Shown here: one piece after another, positions 33,815-42,858 of the stretch
How the letters are laid out: each line of letters begins with the position of its first letter
Numbering within the stretch: position 1 is the stretch's first letter
Origin: Vogesella aquatica
Lineage (GTDB): Bacteria; Pseudomonadota; Gammaproteobacteria; Burkholderiales; Chromobacteriaceae
NCBI RefSeq assembly: GCF_028548455.1
Contig: NZ_JAQQLF010000001.1
Coordinates: forward strand, 244,725 to 308,724
Length of the DNA stretch: 64,000 nt
Direction: 5' to 3'
Program-made: the position numbers and the translations under genes
Notes under the pieces: generated by a model
The model's input: the letters and a program-made list of their open reading frames with translations, nothing else
The model's database searches: none
Told to the model about the DNA's origin: nothing

Positions 33815-34279
33815 CTAGTACTTATCAACAGGCTGTGGATAAATTCCGGGGTAGCTGTCGGGGATCAGCATCGCCGGCAAGGTGCGTAGGTAGAAGTCCA
33901 GCGGCCCGGCGCTACCGATAATGGCGTAGCCATAACCCAGCTGGCGCAACGCATGCATCGATGCCAGCAGCAGTAAACGTCCAAACCCTTGACCTTGCTC
34001 ACTTTCCTTTACCCCCGTGGGGCCGAAAAAGCCGCGGGCGGTCACGTCATAGCAGGCAAAACCCAGTAGCTCGCCACCACGCTGCAGCACCCAGGCGGTA
34101 GGCGGCGTACTGCAAAATGCTGTATCGAATTCGTCGGCCCAGCTATCAGAAAACTCACGGCTTATCCACATGCGTATAGCGCTACGCTCGTGTGGCAGAG
34201 GGTGGCGTAACACCACGCCGTCGGGCACGGCGGGGCAGGGTGGCAATCCGTACAACTTCACCAGAATGTCGGCGGGCAT
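33815..34279 (-). CDS. GNAT-family acetyltransferase
   Basis: A 154-residue protein with GNAT layout: GVVLRHPLPHERSAIRMWISREF (beta1-alpha1), AWVLQRGGELLGFACYDVTARGFFGPTGVKESEQGQGFGRLLLLASMHALRQLG (beta4, the Q/G-x-G/A acetyl-CoA loop EQGQGFGRLL) and YGYAIIGSAGPLDFY. Substrate unknown. I choose the start at 34279 (MPADILVKLYGLPP), where conserved-looking sequence begins, rather than 34351. The 3' end overlaps a TTATCAACA and the gene carries two perfect TTATCCACA words (33834-33842 and 34162-34170). Confidence 0.75.
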   Translation of the reverse strand: MPADILVKLYGLPPCPAVPDGVVLRHPLPHERSAIRMWISREFSDSWADEFDTAFCSTPPTAWVLQRGGELLGFACYDVTARGFFGPTGVKESEQGQGFGRLLLLASMHALRQLGYGYAIIGSAGPLDFYLRTLPAMLIPDSYPGIYPQPVDKY

Positions 34280-34432
34280 GGCACTTTTGTGTGAATGGCA
34301 AAACCTATTTAATACCACTTGTTGCCTATTGCGGCCAGCCGCTGCTGTCATGCGGCCGTCACCCGGCCTTCATTGCCTTGCCACAGCAGGCGGGCATGCT
34401 GTCGCCCCATCACCCACACGATAGTTTTCAAT

Positions 34433-34714
34433 ATGCTGAACCGTGAACTCACCCTGGCCGCGCTGGCGGCATTACCGCTGGCTACGCTGCTGTGCGGCAG
34501 CCTGCTACTGCTGTGGCCAGCCACCCCCTTATGGCTGCTGGCCTTGCTGATGCTGCTGCTGCCGATGTGGAGTGCCATGGTGCTATACGGCTGCGGGCTG
34601 GCCAATACGCTGCGCTGCACGCAACGCCTGTTCGGCGCCAAGCTGCTACTGTGGAGCGTGGCACTCACCGCGTATGGCTTGCTGGCACCTGCCGGCCTGG
34701 TACTGCACGCCTGA
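34433..34714 (+). CDS. Small hydrophobic membrane protein (93 aa), hypothetical
   Basis: A 93-residue ORF from ATG 34433 with three predicted membrane segments (LAALAALPLATLLCGSLLLLW, LWLLALLMLLLPMWSAMVLYG, LFGAKLLLWSVALTAYGLLAPAGLVL). No motif is recognised. Ribosome site is poor, so the start is uncertain. It is followed by the terminator of the convergent oxidoreductase gene. Confidence 0.5.
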   Translation: MLNRELTLAALAALPLATLLCGSLLLLWPATPLWLLALLMLLLPMWSAMVLYGCGLANTLRCTQRLFGAKLLLWSVALTAYGLLAPAGLVLHA

Positions 34715-34723
34715 GGCAAGCAT

Positions 34724-34747
34724 AAAAAAACGGGCCTTGCGGCCCGT
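34724..34747 (-). terminator. Intrinsic terminator of the indolepyruvate oxidoreductase gene
   Basis: On the minus strand the stem ACGGGCC/GGCCCGT with a 4-base loop is followed by a run of seven T (34724-34730). Confidence 0.85.
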
Positions 34748-34770
34748 CAAACACCCTCAAACAATGCCCG

Positions 34771-37700
34771 TTACGCAGCCGCACCCTTATGGGCGGGTGG
34801 CGTGTCGAACGCTTTGCGCAGCTCGGCCAGTCTTGTCTGCGCAGCTTGGTAGCCGGCTTCCTTCACATGACCGAAGCCGCGGATACCTTCGTACTGTTTT
34901 ACCATCTCGGTAGCCGTGCCCAGGTTGGCCACAGACAGCGTGCCCAGTAGCTGGCTCACCAGCGCCTCGAACTCGACTATCATGGCGCGCTCCAGACGGC
35001 GGTCAGCCTGCCAGCCAAACGGGTCCAGTGCACTACCACGCAGGCCCTTGAAGCCGGCAATCACACCCAGCGCCTTCAGCGCCCACGCGCCCAGGTTCAC
35101 TTTCTTGGGCTGGTGGCCGGTCATCCAGCTGGCACCAAAATGGAAGGTCAGCTTGAGGTCACCGTCGAACTGCTCTTGCAGCGCCCGCTGGAACTCGCCG
35201 TCGCTGTACAGGCGCGCTACTTCGTACTCGTCCTTGTAGGCCAGCACGTGGTAGTAGGCGCGGGCCACAGCCAGCGTCAGCGCGCTGCTGCCCGGTTTTA
35301 CCCGCTCTTCGGCGGCTTTCACCTGCTCTACCAGCGCCTTGTAGCGCATTGCCAGCTTGTCGTCCTGGTAGGCCACCAGCTCCTTGCTGCGGTGGTGCAG
35401 TACGCCTTCTACCGTTTCACGCGGCACGAATTGCACCACGGCGGACGGGCTGACCAGGGTTTCGATGCGCGCCGGGTCGTTCGCGGCGTGGCGCCCCCAC
35501 AGAAAGGCATCCTGGTTGAACTGCACGGCAGCGCCGTTCAGCTCGACGGCCTTCATGATGGCTTCCAGCGATACCGGCACCTGGCCCTGCTGCCAGGCAT
35601 AACCCAGCATGAACATATTGGCCGCAATGGCGTCGCCCATCAGTGCGGTGGCAATGCGCGTGGCGTTGACCTCGGCAAAGTGCTGGCTGCCCACCGACTC
35701 GATGATGGCGTCTTTCATTGCCTTGGCCGGGAAGCGCACATCCGGGTTTTTCAGGAAGGTACTGGTGGGCGATTCGTAGTTGTTCACCACCACGTGGCTG
35801 AAGCCTTCGCGCATCTTGGCCAGCGCTTCCTCGGCGGCGGTCACCACCAGGTCGCAGCCCAGCACCAGGTTGGCATCACCGGCGGCAATGCGTACCGCGT
35901 GCAGTTTTTCCTGGCTATCGGCAATGCGCACGTGCGACCACACCGAGCCGCCTTTTTGCGCCAGGCCGGCCATGTCCAGCACGGTGACACCCTTATTGTC
36001 CAGGTGAGCGGCCATGGCCAGCACCTGGCCGATAGTCACCACGCCGGTACCACCGACGCCGGTGACCATGATGCCGAACGGCTCGTGCAGGCCCGGCAGT
36101 TGCGGCTGCGGCAGCACCGGCATGCTGGCCAGGCTGGCGGCAGCTCCGCCGGGCTTGCGCACTTTGGCACCGGCTACCGACACGAAGCTGGGGCAGAAGC
36201 CTTCCACGCAGGAAAAATCCTTGTTGCAGCTGCTCTGGTCGATCTTGCGCTTGCGCCCCAGGGCGGTTTCCAGTGGCAGTACCGACAGGCAGCCGGATTT
36301 CTTGCCGCAGTCGCCACAGCCTTCGCACACGCGCTCGTTGATGAAGGCGCGGCGGTCCGGGTCTGGGAATTCCTTGCGTTTGCGGCGGCGGCGTTTTTCG
36401 GCGGCACAGGTCTGGTCGTGGATCAGGATGGTGACACCGGGTAGCTCGCGCAGCTCTTTTTGCAGGCGGTCCAGCTCGCGGCGGTGGAATACTTCCACCC
36501 CCGGTGCCAGGCCTTCTTTCAGGCCATGCGCGGTGCGGTATTTGTCCGGGTCGTCGCTGGTGATGACGATGCGGCCAACCCCTTCGGCGTGCACCTGGCG
36601 GGTAATCATCGGCACGTCCAGGTAGCCGTCCACATTCTGGCCACCGGTCATTGCTACCGCGTCGTTGTACAGGATCTTGTAGGTGATGTTGACCTTGCCC
36701 GCCACCGCGGCGCGGATGGCCAGCAGGCCGGAGTGGAAGTAGGTACCGTCACCCAGGTTGGTGAAGATGTGCTTGGTGCTGGTAAAGGGCGCCTGGCCCA
36801 GCCAGGTGATGCCTTCGCCGCCCATCTGGGTGAAGGTCTTGGTGCTGTCGCCTTCGATCCAGTGCGCCATGTAGTGGCAGCCGATGCCGGCCACGGCGCG
36901 GCTGCCTTCCGGCACCTTGGTGCTGGTGTTGTGCGGGCAGCCACTGCAGTAGTGCGGAATGCGCGCGATGGCTTCGCGCGGTTTCACCAGCTGGGCTTCC
37001 TTGTCGTCGTAGAACTTCAGGCGGTCGTGGATCACCGGGCTGTCGTACACCTTGGCCAGGCGTTTGGCGATGGCGCGGGCGATCATGGCGGGGGTCAGCT
37101 CGCCGGCGGCCGGCAGCAGCCAGTCGCCGTGCGGCAGCGCCCATTCGCCTTTTTCGGCAAATTTGCCCACCACGCGCGGGCGCACGTCGTCGCGCCAGTT
37201 GTACAGCTGTTCTTTGAGCTGGTATTCGATGATCTGGCGTTTTTCCTCGATCACCATGATTTCTTCCAGGCCCTCGGCAAACTGGCGCACGCCTTCCGGT
37301 TCCAGCGGCCACACCATGCCCACCTTGAAGATGCGCAGGCCGATATCGGCGGCCAGTTGCTCGTCGATGCCCAGGTCGTCCAGCGCCTGCATCACGTCCA
37401 GGTAGCTCTTGCCACAGGTGATGATGCCCAGCCGCGCCTTGGGCGAATCCAGCGTCACGTGGTTCAGCCTGTTGACGCGGGCGTAGGCCAGTGCCGCGTA
37501 CAGGCGGTGGTGCAGCACGCGCTTTTCCTGTGCCAGCGGGGTGTCCGGCCAGCGGATGGACAGGCCATCGGGTGGCAGCGGAAAGTCTTCCGGAATCAGC
37601 GTTTGCACGCGCTCGGGGCTGATGTCCACCACGGCGGCGCTTTCGATGGTGTCGGAGATGGCCTTGATCGACACCCAGCAGCCGGAATAGCGGCTCATGG

Positions 37701-38262
37701 CCCAGGCGTGCAGGCCGTAGTCGATTACCTCTTGCACGCCGGACGGGCTGAGCACCGGAATCATGCTGGCAGCCAGGATATGGTCGGACTGGTGCGGGAA
37801 GGTGGACGACTTGGCAGCGTGGTCATCGCCGCAGATCAGCAGCACGCCGCCGAACTTGCTGGTGCCGGCCACGTTGCCGTGCTTGATCACGTCACCGGAG
37901 CGGTCCACACCGGGGCCCTTGCCGTACCACATGGAGTACACACCGTCGTACTTGGCCCCCTCGAACATATTGACCTGCTGCGTGCCCCACACGGCGGTGG
38001 CGGCCAGGTCTTCGTTCAGGCCCGGGTGGAATACCACATTATGCGTGGCCAGGTGCTTGCTGGCCTTTTGCATCACCTGGTCCACATTGCCCAGCGGCGA
38101 GCCGCGGTAGCCGGTAACGTAGCCGGCGGTATTCAGCCCGGCGGCTTTATCGCGCGCCTGCTGCATCATCGGCAGGCGTACCAGCGCCTGGATACCGTTG
38201 AGCAATACTTGCCCGGTAGGTGCCGTGTATTTGTCTTCCAGTTCGACGTGGCGAATCGACAT
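34771..38262 (-). CDS. Indolepyruvate ferredoxin oxidoreductase family protein (fused alpha-beta)
   Basis: A single 1163-residue chain combining what archaea split into IorA and IorB. The N-terminal pyruvate-type domain (HVELEDKYTAPTGQVLLNGIQALVRLP, GYRGSPLGNVDQ), the TPP-binding domain (GDGTYFHSGLLAIRAAVAGKVNITYKILYND), a ferredoxin-like cluster CEGCGDCGKKSGC, the gamma domain GVGGTGVVTIGQVLAMAAHL and a C-terminal DUF6537 region are present. It should oxidatively decarboxylate aryl- or branched 2-oxo acids to CoA esters. GGAGGAG precedes ATG 38262. An operator-like repeat lies about 160 bases upstream. Confidence 0.94.
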   Translation of the reverse strand: MSIRHVELEDKYTAPTGQVLLNGIQALVRLPMMQQARDKAAGLNTAGYVTGYRGSPLGNVDQVMQKASKHLATHNVVFHPGLNEDLAATAVWGTQQVNMFEGAKYDGVYSMWYGKGPGVDRSGDVIKHGNVAGTSKFGGVLLICGDDHAAKSSTFPHQSDHILAASMIPVLSPSGVQEVIDYGLHAWAMSRYSGCWVSIKAISDTIESAAVVDISPERVQTLIPEDFPLPPDGLSIRWPDTPLAQEKRVLHHRLYAALAYARVNRLNHVTLDSPKARLGIITCGKSYLDVMQALDDLGIDEQLAADIGLRIFKVGMVWPLEPEGVRQFAEGLEEIMVIEEKRQIIEYQLKEQLYNWRDDVRPRVVGKFAEKGEWALPHGDWLLPAAGELTPAMIARAIAKRLAKVYDSPVIHDRLKFYDDKEAQLVKPREAIARIPHYCSGCPHNTSTKVPEGSRAVAGIGCHYMAHWIEGDSTKTFTQMGGEGITWLGQAPFTSTKHIFTNLGDGTYFHSGLLAIRAAVAGKVNITYKILYNDAVAMTGGQNVDGYLDVPMITRQVHAEGVGRIVITSDDPDKYRTAHGLKEGLAPGVEVFHRRELDRLQKELRELPGVTILIHDQTCAAEKRRRRKRKEFPDPDRRAFINERVCEGCGDCGKKSGCLSVLPLETALGRKRKIDQSSCNKDFSCVEGFCPSFVSVAGAKVRKPGGAAASLASMPVLPQPQLPGLHEPFGIMVTGVGGTGVVTIGQVLAMAAHLDNKGVTVLDMAGLAQKGGSVWSHVRIADSQEKLHAVRIAAGDANLVLGCDLVVTAAEEALAKMREGFSHVVVNNYESPTSTFLKNPDVRFPAKAMKDAIIESVGSQHFAEVNATRIATALMGDAIAANMFMLGYAWQQGQVPVSLEAIMKAVELNGAAVQFNQDAFLWGRHAANDPARIETLVSPSAVVQFVPRETVEGVLHHRSKELVAYQDDKLAMRYKALVEQVKAAEERVKPGSSALTLAVARAYYHVLAYKDEYEVARLYSDGEFQRALQEQFDGDLKLTFHFGASWMTGHQPKKVNLGAWALKALGVIAGFKGLRGSALDPFGWQADRRLERAMIVEFEALVSQLLGTLSVANLGTATEMVKQYEGIRGFGHVKEAGYQAAQTRLAELRKAFDTPPAHKGAAA

Positions 38263-38421
38263 GGTGTCTCCTCCATCTGTGTGCTTGTCGCAGCGGGTCG
38301 GGTGAAGCCTTGTGAGCCGTCCCGTCCTGGTGATGCAGCCCGGCAGCAGTACGCAGCGGGCGGTGTCTCTGTCTCTTTATAGTGTGCGGCTAGCGTAGCC
38401 ACCGCTTTGTGCGAACACTAG

Positions 38422-38443
38422 TTGACGTAAACGTAAACGTCAA
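38422..38443. promoter_or_regulatory. TTGACGT-N8-ACGTCAA operator-like repeat upstream of the oxidoreductase
   Basis: Two perfect 7-base inverted arms, TTGACGT and ACGTCAA, flank AAACGTAA, so ACGT recurs three times in a row. On the minus strand TTGACG can act as a -35 box with a -10-like TAGTGT 17 bases on, which would place the repeat between the promoter elements, as with MerR-type activators. I recall a similar motif for LiuR (MerR family) of branched-chain amino acid use; the match is from memory. Confidence 0.5.
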
Positions 38444-38681
38444 AAGCTTTGTCGTTTTTTTATGCCTCGCACGCACGCGAGTGCAGCAAATGTGCCAGTG
38501 CAGCAAAATTGTGCCATTCACCCGTATGGCATGGCGATAAAAGCCTTGCCCTGCGCGCGGAAACACTGCGTTCTGCCGCCATGGTTGAGCGCGCCAGCAC
38601 CGCACCGCTACAGTGCAGGCTTGAATCCTTGCCGCTGCCGGCTCTACCCGCCGGCCTGCGGCCAACCTTAGAGACGTATCC
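38444..38681. other. Intergenic region upstream of rarD
   Basis: About 240 bases without a gene. It contains repeated GTGCAGCAAA words (around 38480 and 38500) and, at 38657-38668, an exact copy of TGCGGCCAACCT only 14 bases before the rarD start. A confident rarD promoter is not visible. Confidence 0.45.
38657..38668 (-). repeat. Exact copy of the AGGTTGGCCGCA interspersed 12-mer, just upstream of rarD
   Basis: TGCGGCCAACCT on the plus strand lies in the rarD leader, so it is unlikely to be kept by coding constraint. Confidence 0.75.
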
Positions 38682-39590
38682 ATGTCATCTGCACCCAACG
38701 AAACCGGCAAGGGCGTGCTGTACGCCACCGGCGCGTTCTTTATCTGGGGCCTGTTCCCGCTGTACTGGAAGCCGCTGCACGCGGTACCGGCGTTGCAAAT
38801 CCTGTGTCACCGCATTGTGTGGTCGGCACTGTTCGTGGCTATCTTGTTGCTGGTGCAGCGCAACTGGCGCTGGCTGGGTACCAGCCTGCGCGACGGTGCC
38901 CGCCTGCGCGTGTTTGCGCTGTCGTCGCTGCTGCTGTCGTTCAACTGGCTGATCTACATCTGGGCGGTGAACGAAAACCGCGTGGTGGAGGCCAGCCTGG
39001 GTTACTTCATCAACCCGCTGGTGAACGTGCTGCTGGGGCGGCTGTTTCTGGGCGAACGGCTGACACGCACCCAGGGCGTCGCCATCGGCCTGGCGACGCT
39101 GGGCGTGGCGTGGCTCACGCTGTCGGTGGGCACGCTGCCGTGGGTGGCATTAAGCCTGGCGGCCACCTTTGGCGTATACGGCCTGCTGCGTAAAAAAGCG
39201 CCACTGCCGTCGCTGGAAGGGCTGGCGCTGGAAACCTTCCTGATGCTGCCGCTGGCGCTGGCGGCGCTACTGTGGTTTGCCGTGCGCGGCGACGGCGCCT
39301 TTGGCCAGCTGGGCCTGGCCACCGACGCGCTGCTGATGGGTGCCGGCGTGGTCACCGCCATCCCGCTGCTGCTGTTTGCCAGCGGCGCGCGCCGCCTGAA
39401 GCTGGCCACCGTGGGCTTGATCCAGTACCTGGGCCCCACCATCCAGCTGCTGCTGGGCGTGTGGCTGTACCACGAGCCGTTCGGCAGCAGCCGCGCCGTC
39501 GGCTTCGGCCTGATCTGGGCGGCGCTGGCGCTGTACTCCGGCCACGGCCTGCTGGGCTACCTCAAAGCACGGCGCGCTGCTGCCGCCTAG
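38682..39590 (+). CDS. rarD: EamA family transporter RarD
   Basis: The 302-residue protein has ten predicted membrane segments and the RarD signatures GKGVLYATGAFFIWGLFPLYWKPL, HRIVWSALFVAILL, LLSFNWLIYIWAVNENRVVEASLGYFINPL and LKLATVGLIQYLGPTIQLLLGV (each quoted separately). RarD proteins belong to the drug/metabolite transporter superfamily; the substrate is not well defined, though a role in chloramphenicol sensitivity has been described in other species. It stands alone, ended by a strong terminator. Confidence 0.95.
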   Translation: MSSAPNETGKGVLYATGAFFIWGLFPLYWKPLHAVPALQILCHRIVWSALFVAILLLVQRNWRWLGTSLRDGARLRVFALSSLLLSFNWLIYIWAVNENRVVEASLGYFINPLVNVLLGRLFLGERLTRTQGVAIGLATLGVAWLTLSVGTLPWVALSLAATFGVYGLLRKKAPLPSLEGLALETFLMLPLALAALLWFAVRGDGAFGQLGLATDALLMGAGVVTAIPLLLFASGARRLKLATVGLIQYLGPTIQLLLGVWLYHEPFGSSRAVGFGLIWAALALYSGHGLLGYLKARRAAAA

Positions 39591-39596
39591 TGCCAA

Positions 39597-39608
39597 ACGT
39601 TGGCCGCA
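39597..39608 (+). repeat. One-mismatch copy of the AGGTTGGCCGCA repeat downstream of rarD
   Basis: ACGTTGGCCGCA lies between the rarD stop codon and its terminator hairpin. Confidence 0.65.
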
Positions 39609-39615
39609 ACACCAC

Positions 39616-39645
39616 AAGGGCAAGCCATGCGGCTTGCCCTTGTTC
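39616..39645 (+). terminator. Intrinsic terminator after rarD
   Basis: The stem AAGGGCAAGCC/GGCTTGCCCTT with an ATGC loop is followed by GTTCTTTC. Confidence 0.85.
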
Positions 39646-39843
39646 TTTCACGCAGCCCGTGGCAATAAAACCGCACACCAACCGCAAGCTAGCCACCGTC
39701 TGCCCCTTCGGCCATTGACGCCGCCACGCCACATCACCACAATGCCGCTGTCCTCCGCCACGCGGACGGCATTCGCTCTTTACTTATACCGGCCCACACC
39801 GTGCTGCTTGCACCGGGCCACGCTCTTTCAAGGAAACGCCATC

Positions 39844-40050
39844 ATGGCATCGCTCTTTATCCTGTCGCGCCATCTCGCGCGCGACGTGCTCGCCGACGAG
39901 CTCCCCCCGCAACACCACCATAGCCTGTGGCACGTACTGTGCCACCAGGCTTCCAGCCTGGTGCAGCCCAGCCACCGCCCCGCGCTACCCGACTCGCACC
40001 AGCACTATGTTCAACGCTGGCTCATGGAGAAAGGCCCACACCGATGCTGA
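39844..40050 (+). CDS. Small hypothetical protein (68 aa) leading the double-GNAT operon
   Basis: A 68-residue ORF from ATG 39844 behind AAGGAAAC, a good ribosome site. The product begins MASLFILSRHLARDVLADELPP and is rich in histidine (HHHSLWHVLCHQ, SHQHYVQRW). Its stop codon overlaps the start of the next gene by seven bases, so it probably serves at least to couple translation. No family recognised. The ORF extends upstream in frame to 39634, but only 39844 has a ribosome site. Confidence 0.55.
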   Translation: MASLFILSRHLARDVLADELPPQHHHSLWHVLCHQASSLVQPSHRPALPDSHQHYVQRWLMEKGPHRC

Positions 40051-41336
40051 CCCTGCCACTTGTGACACCACGCCTGCAGCTGCGCGACTTTTGCGCCAGC
40101 GACCAGGCCGCCTACCGCCAGCTGCGCCTGGGCAGCGCGTTCGGGCAACACTACGCCGCGCACGAGCTAAGCCCCGACTTTAGCGACGCGCTGCTGCAAC
40201 AATTCATCGCCCAGCAGCAAGCTACACCACGCCGGGCATGGCAGCTGGCCATTACCCTGGCCGATGGCGGCACGCTTATCGGCTCGGTAGGCCTGCGCTA
40301 CACCAGCCTGGCTGGCGAGGCGCAGTTCGGCATCGAACTGAACGAGGCCTACTGGGGCCAGGGCTACGCCCGCGAAGCCGGTACCGCACTACTGCACGCC
40401 GGCTTCAACCCGCTGGGCCTGCACCGCGTGGAAGCCGACACCCATGCGGCCAACCTGCCGGCACAGCGGCTGGCCACCGGCCTGGGCTTTGTCCCCAGCC
40501 GCCAGGACGGCGACCGCCACATTCTGGCGCTGGCACTGGATCTGCCGGGCGTGCTGAGCGAGCGCAAGCTGCTGGGCGCACAAGCCCGGCTAAACCGTCA
40601 TGCCGGCTACTGGCAGCTGTCCACAGCGGCGCAACCCGATTTCTACTTTGGCAACCTGCTACTGCCCGACCTGGCACCACTGCAGCGCGACGTATGGGAA
40701 GCCCGCTTCGACACCGCCTTTGCCGGCCACGCCGGCGTGCAGCACCGCACCCTGCTGTGGGCGATGGAAGACGAAGACTGCGCCGCGCGATACCAGCCGT
40801 GGCTGGACGCCGGCTACCAATACCAGGAAACCATTGCCCTGCTGCTGACCCGTGACAGCCTGCAGCCAAGCCCGCTACCCACCGGCTACACGCTGCGCCC
40901 GCTAGCCAGCGACGACGACTGGCAGCAATGGGCCACACTGCTGGCCGCCAGCCGCGACCCCGGCCACAATGAGGCAAGCTATCGGCGCTTTCTGGGTGGC
41001 CTGCAGCAGCGTTACCTGCAGCTGGAACACAGCGGCCACGGCCATGTGTGGGGCGTATTTGCCGGCGGGCAGCTGCAGGCTAGTGCCGGCCTGTTTACCT
41101 GGCAGGCGCTGGGGCGCTTCCAGATGGTGGCCACCGCGCCCGGGGCTCGCCGCCTGGGGCTGGCCAGCGGCCTGATCAGCGCGCTGGCCGAATGGGGGCT
41201 GGCGCGGGTACCACGCCTGGTGATTGTGGCCGATGCCCACTACCACGCCATCGATCTGTATCGTAAGCTGGGTTTCGTTAACGCCAGCCGCGAAGCCTCG
41301 CTATGCTGGTGGCCGCGCCACAAGGAGCCCGCATGA
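40044..41336 (+). CDS. Double-GNAT fusion acetyltransferase
   Basis: A 430-residue protein built from two acetyltransferase domains. The first (1-170) is of the RimJ/RimL type: LVTPRLQLRDFCASDQAAYRQLR, IGSVGLRYTSLAGEAQFGIELNEAYWGQGYAREAG, NPLGLHRVEADTHAANLPAQRLATGLGF. The second (about 180-430) has a long lead-in and then YTLRPLASDDDWQQWATLL, GVFAGGQLQASAGLFTWQALGRFQMVATAPGARRLGLASGLI and LYRKLGFVNASREASLCWW. The acetyl-CoA loops are QGYAREAG and RRLGLASG. Substrates unknown. GGAGAAAGG precedes ATG 40044. Its stop overlaps the next start (ATGA). Residues AANLPAQR are coded by a copy of the 12-mer at 40445. Confidence 0.85.
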   Translation: MLTLPLVTPRLQLRDFCASDQAAYRQLRLGSAFGQHYAAHELSPDFSDALLQQFIAQQQATPRRAWQLAITLADGGTLIGSVGLRYTSLAGEAQFGIELNEAYWGQGYAREAGTALLHAGFNPLGLHRVEADTHAANLPAQRLATGLGFVPSRQDGDRHILALALDLPGVLSERKLLGAQARLNRHAGYWQLSTAAQPDFYFGNLLLPDLAPLQRDVWEARFDTAFAGHAGVQHRTLLWAMEDEDCAARYQPWLDAGYQYQETIALLLTRDSLQPSPLPTGYTLRPLASDDDWQQWATLLAASRDPGHNEASYRRFLGGLQQRYLQLEHSGHGHVWGVFAGGQLQASAGLFTWQALGRFQMVATAPGARRLGLASGLISALAEWGLARVPRLVIVADAHYHAIDLYRKLGFVNASREASLCWWPRHKEPA

Positions 41337-42208
41337 CCATCCTGCCTTACGCCCCGCACCAGCACGCCGCGCTGGCGCAGCTCTACCTGGACACGCGCCG
41401 CAGCTGCTTTCCCTGGCTGGATGGCCAAGCCATGCAGCTGGGCGACTTTGCCCGCGATACCGCCGACGAAAGCCTGCTGGTCGCACAAGATGCCCACGGC
41501 CAGGTGCTGGGCTTTGCCGGGGTATACGAAAAAGAAAATTTTCTGCACCACCTGTACGTGGCACCCGCCGCACAGGGCCAGGGCATAGGCCAGGCCCTGC
41601 TGCAGGCCGCCGCCCTGCGCTTTACCGCCACCCCCTCGCTGAAATGTTTTGCGGCCAACCCGCGCGCGCTGGCGTTTTACCGGCAACAAGGCTGGCAGCC
41701 GGCAGGCGAGGGCGTCGACGCCGCCGGCCACCGCTGGCTACGCCTGCAGGGGCCGCAGCCCGGCTTAGTATTCAGCACCGACTGCGCCCGGCTGGACCGC
41801 GAGCTGGTGTACCACTATCTGAGCCGAGAGTCGTACTGGGCCGCCGGCCTGCCGCGCGATATCTTCGAAGCCTCGCTGCAGGGCTCGCTGGTCATCGGCG
41901 GCTACAACGCCGACGGCCAGCAGCTGGCCTTTGCCCGCGTGATTACCGACTACGCCACCTTCGGCTACCTGGCCGACGTATTCGTGGTAGACAGCGCGCG
42001 CGGCCAGGGTATCGCCAAGGCGCTGATGCGCTACATCCAGCTGCACCCGCGGCTGCAAAACCTGCGCCGCTTCATGCTGGCCACCGCCGACGCCCACGGC
42101 CTGTACGCGCAGTTCGGTTTTGGCGCGCTGGGCAAGCCGGAACGCATCATGGAAAAAGTAGAACCGGCCATTTACCAAAGGTTGGCCGCAGAGCGTGGCC
42201 AGGCATGA
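41333..42208 (+). CDS. Second double-GNAT fusion acetyltransferase
   Basis: A 291-residue protein of two GNAT domains. The first (1-130) has ADESLLVAQDAHGQVLGFAGVYEKENFLHHLYVAPAAQGQGIGQALLQAA and AFYRQQGW; the second (about 150-291) has LVIGGYNADGQQLAFARVITDYATFGYLADVFVVDSARGQGIAKALM and YAQFGFGALGKPERIMEK. Both acetyl-CoA loops (QGQGIGQALL, RGQGIAKALM) are intact, so both may be active. It overlaps genes on either side by four bases. The second half alone resembles stand-alone GNAT proteins in other bacteria, so this appears to be a gene fusion. Confidence 0.85.
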   Translation: MTILPYAPHQHAALAQLYLDTRRSCFPWLDGQAMQLGDFARDTADESLLVAQDAHGQVLGFAGVYEKENFLHHLYVAPAAQGQGIGQALLQAAALRFTATPSLKCFAANPRALAFYRQQGWQPAGEGVDAAGHRWLRLQGPQPGLVFSTDCARLDRELVYHYLSRESYWAAGLPRDIFEASLQGSLVIGGYNADGQQLAFARVITDYATFGYLADVFVVDSARGQGIAKALMRYIQLHPRLQNLRRFMLATADAHGLYAQFGFGALGKPERIMEKVEPAIYQRLAAERGQA

Positions 42209-42858
42209 CCCGCAAGCTTTTCTGGGACGACCCCTACCTGTGTACGCTGGACACCACGGTGGCCAGCGTGGCCGGCGCTGAGCTGACGCTGGCCGCCACC
42301 ATCCTGTACGCCGAAAGCGGTGGCCAGGAAAGCGACCACGGCAGCATAGCCGGCTGGCCGGTACTGGCGGCGCGCAAGCAGGGGCAGGACATCGTCTACA
42401 CGCTGCCATCGCAACACGGCTTGCAGCCCGGTGCGGCGGTGACGCTGCAGCTGGACTGGCCGCGGCGCTACCGGCTGATGCGGCTGCACTTTGCCGCCGA
42501 GCTGGTGCTGGAAACTATCTACCAGACCCTGCCGGACGTGGAAAAAATCGGCGCCCATATCGCCGAGCACAAGGCGCGCATCGACTTTGCGCTGCCGCAA
42601 GCCATCACCCCGCACCTGCCCGCCCTGCAAGCGCGCATCGACGCGCTGGTTGCGGCCAAGCTGGCCATTACCAGCGCCTTTTCCGACGCCGCCAGCGGCC
42701 GCCGCTACTGGGAGCTGCCCGGCATCGCCCGCGTACCCTGTGGCGGCACCCACCTGCGCCACAGCGGCGAGGTTGGCCGCATCGCACTGAAGCGCAAGAA
42801 CGTGGGCCGCGGCAAGGAACGGGTGGAAATCACGCTGCTGGACGATGCGCCCGCATGA
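42205..42858 (+). CDS. Alanyl-tRNA editing protein (AlaX-like, trans-editing)
   Basis: The 217-residue product resembles free-standing AlaRS editing domains: FWDDPYLCTLDTTVASVAG, TILYAESGGQESDHGSI, and the zinc motif CGGTH (C179, H183). The other expected ligands, usually HxxxH, read LHFAAEL here, so one histidine is a glutamate; several AlaX-like subgroups share this form. It is expected to hydrolyse Ser- or Gly-tRNA(Ala). ATG overlaps the upstream stop, and its own stop overlaps the GFA gene. Two exact copies of the 12-mer lie at 42179 (just upstream) and 42770 (inside). Confidence 0.85.
   Translation: MTRKLFWDDPYLCTLDTTVASVAGAELTLAATILYAESGGQESDHGSIAGWPVLAARKQGQDIVYTLPSQHGLQPGAAVTLQLDWPRRYRLMRLHFAAELVLETIYQTLPDVEKIGAHIAEHKARIDFALPQAITPHLPALQARIDALVAAKLAITSAFSDAASGRRYWELPGIARVPCGGTHLRHSGEVGRIALKRKNVGRGKERVEITLLDDAPA

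Noticed and set aside
36460..38382. 640-codon plus-strand ORF opposite the indolepyruvate oxidoreductase
   Set aside because: The opposite strand encodes a complete, motif-rich enzyme. The ORF product is Val/Gln/Ala/His-rich without recognisable features.
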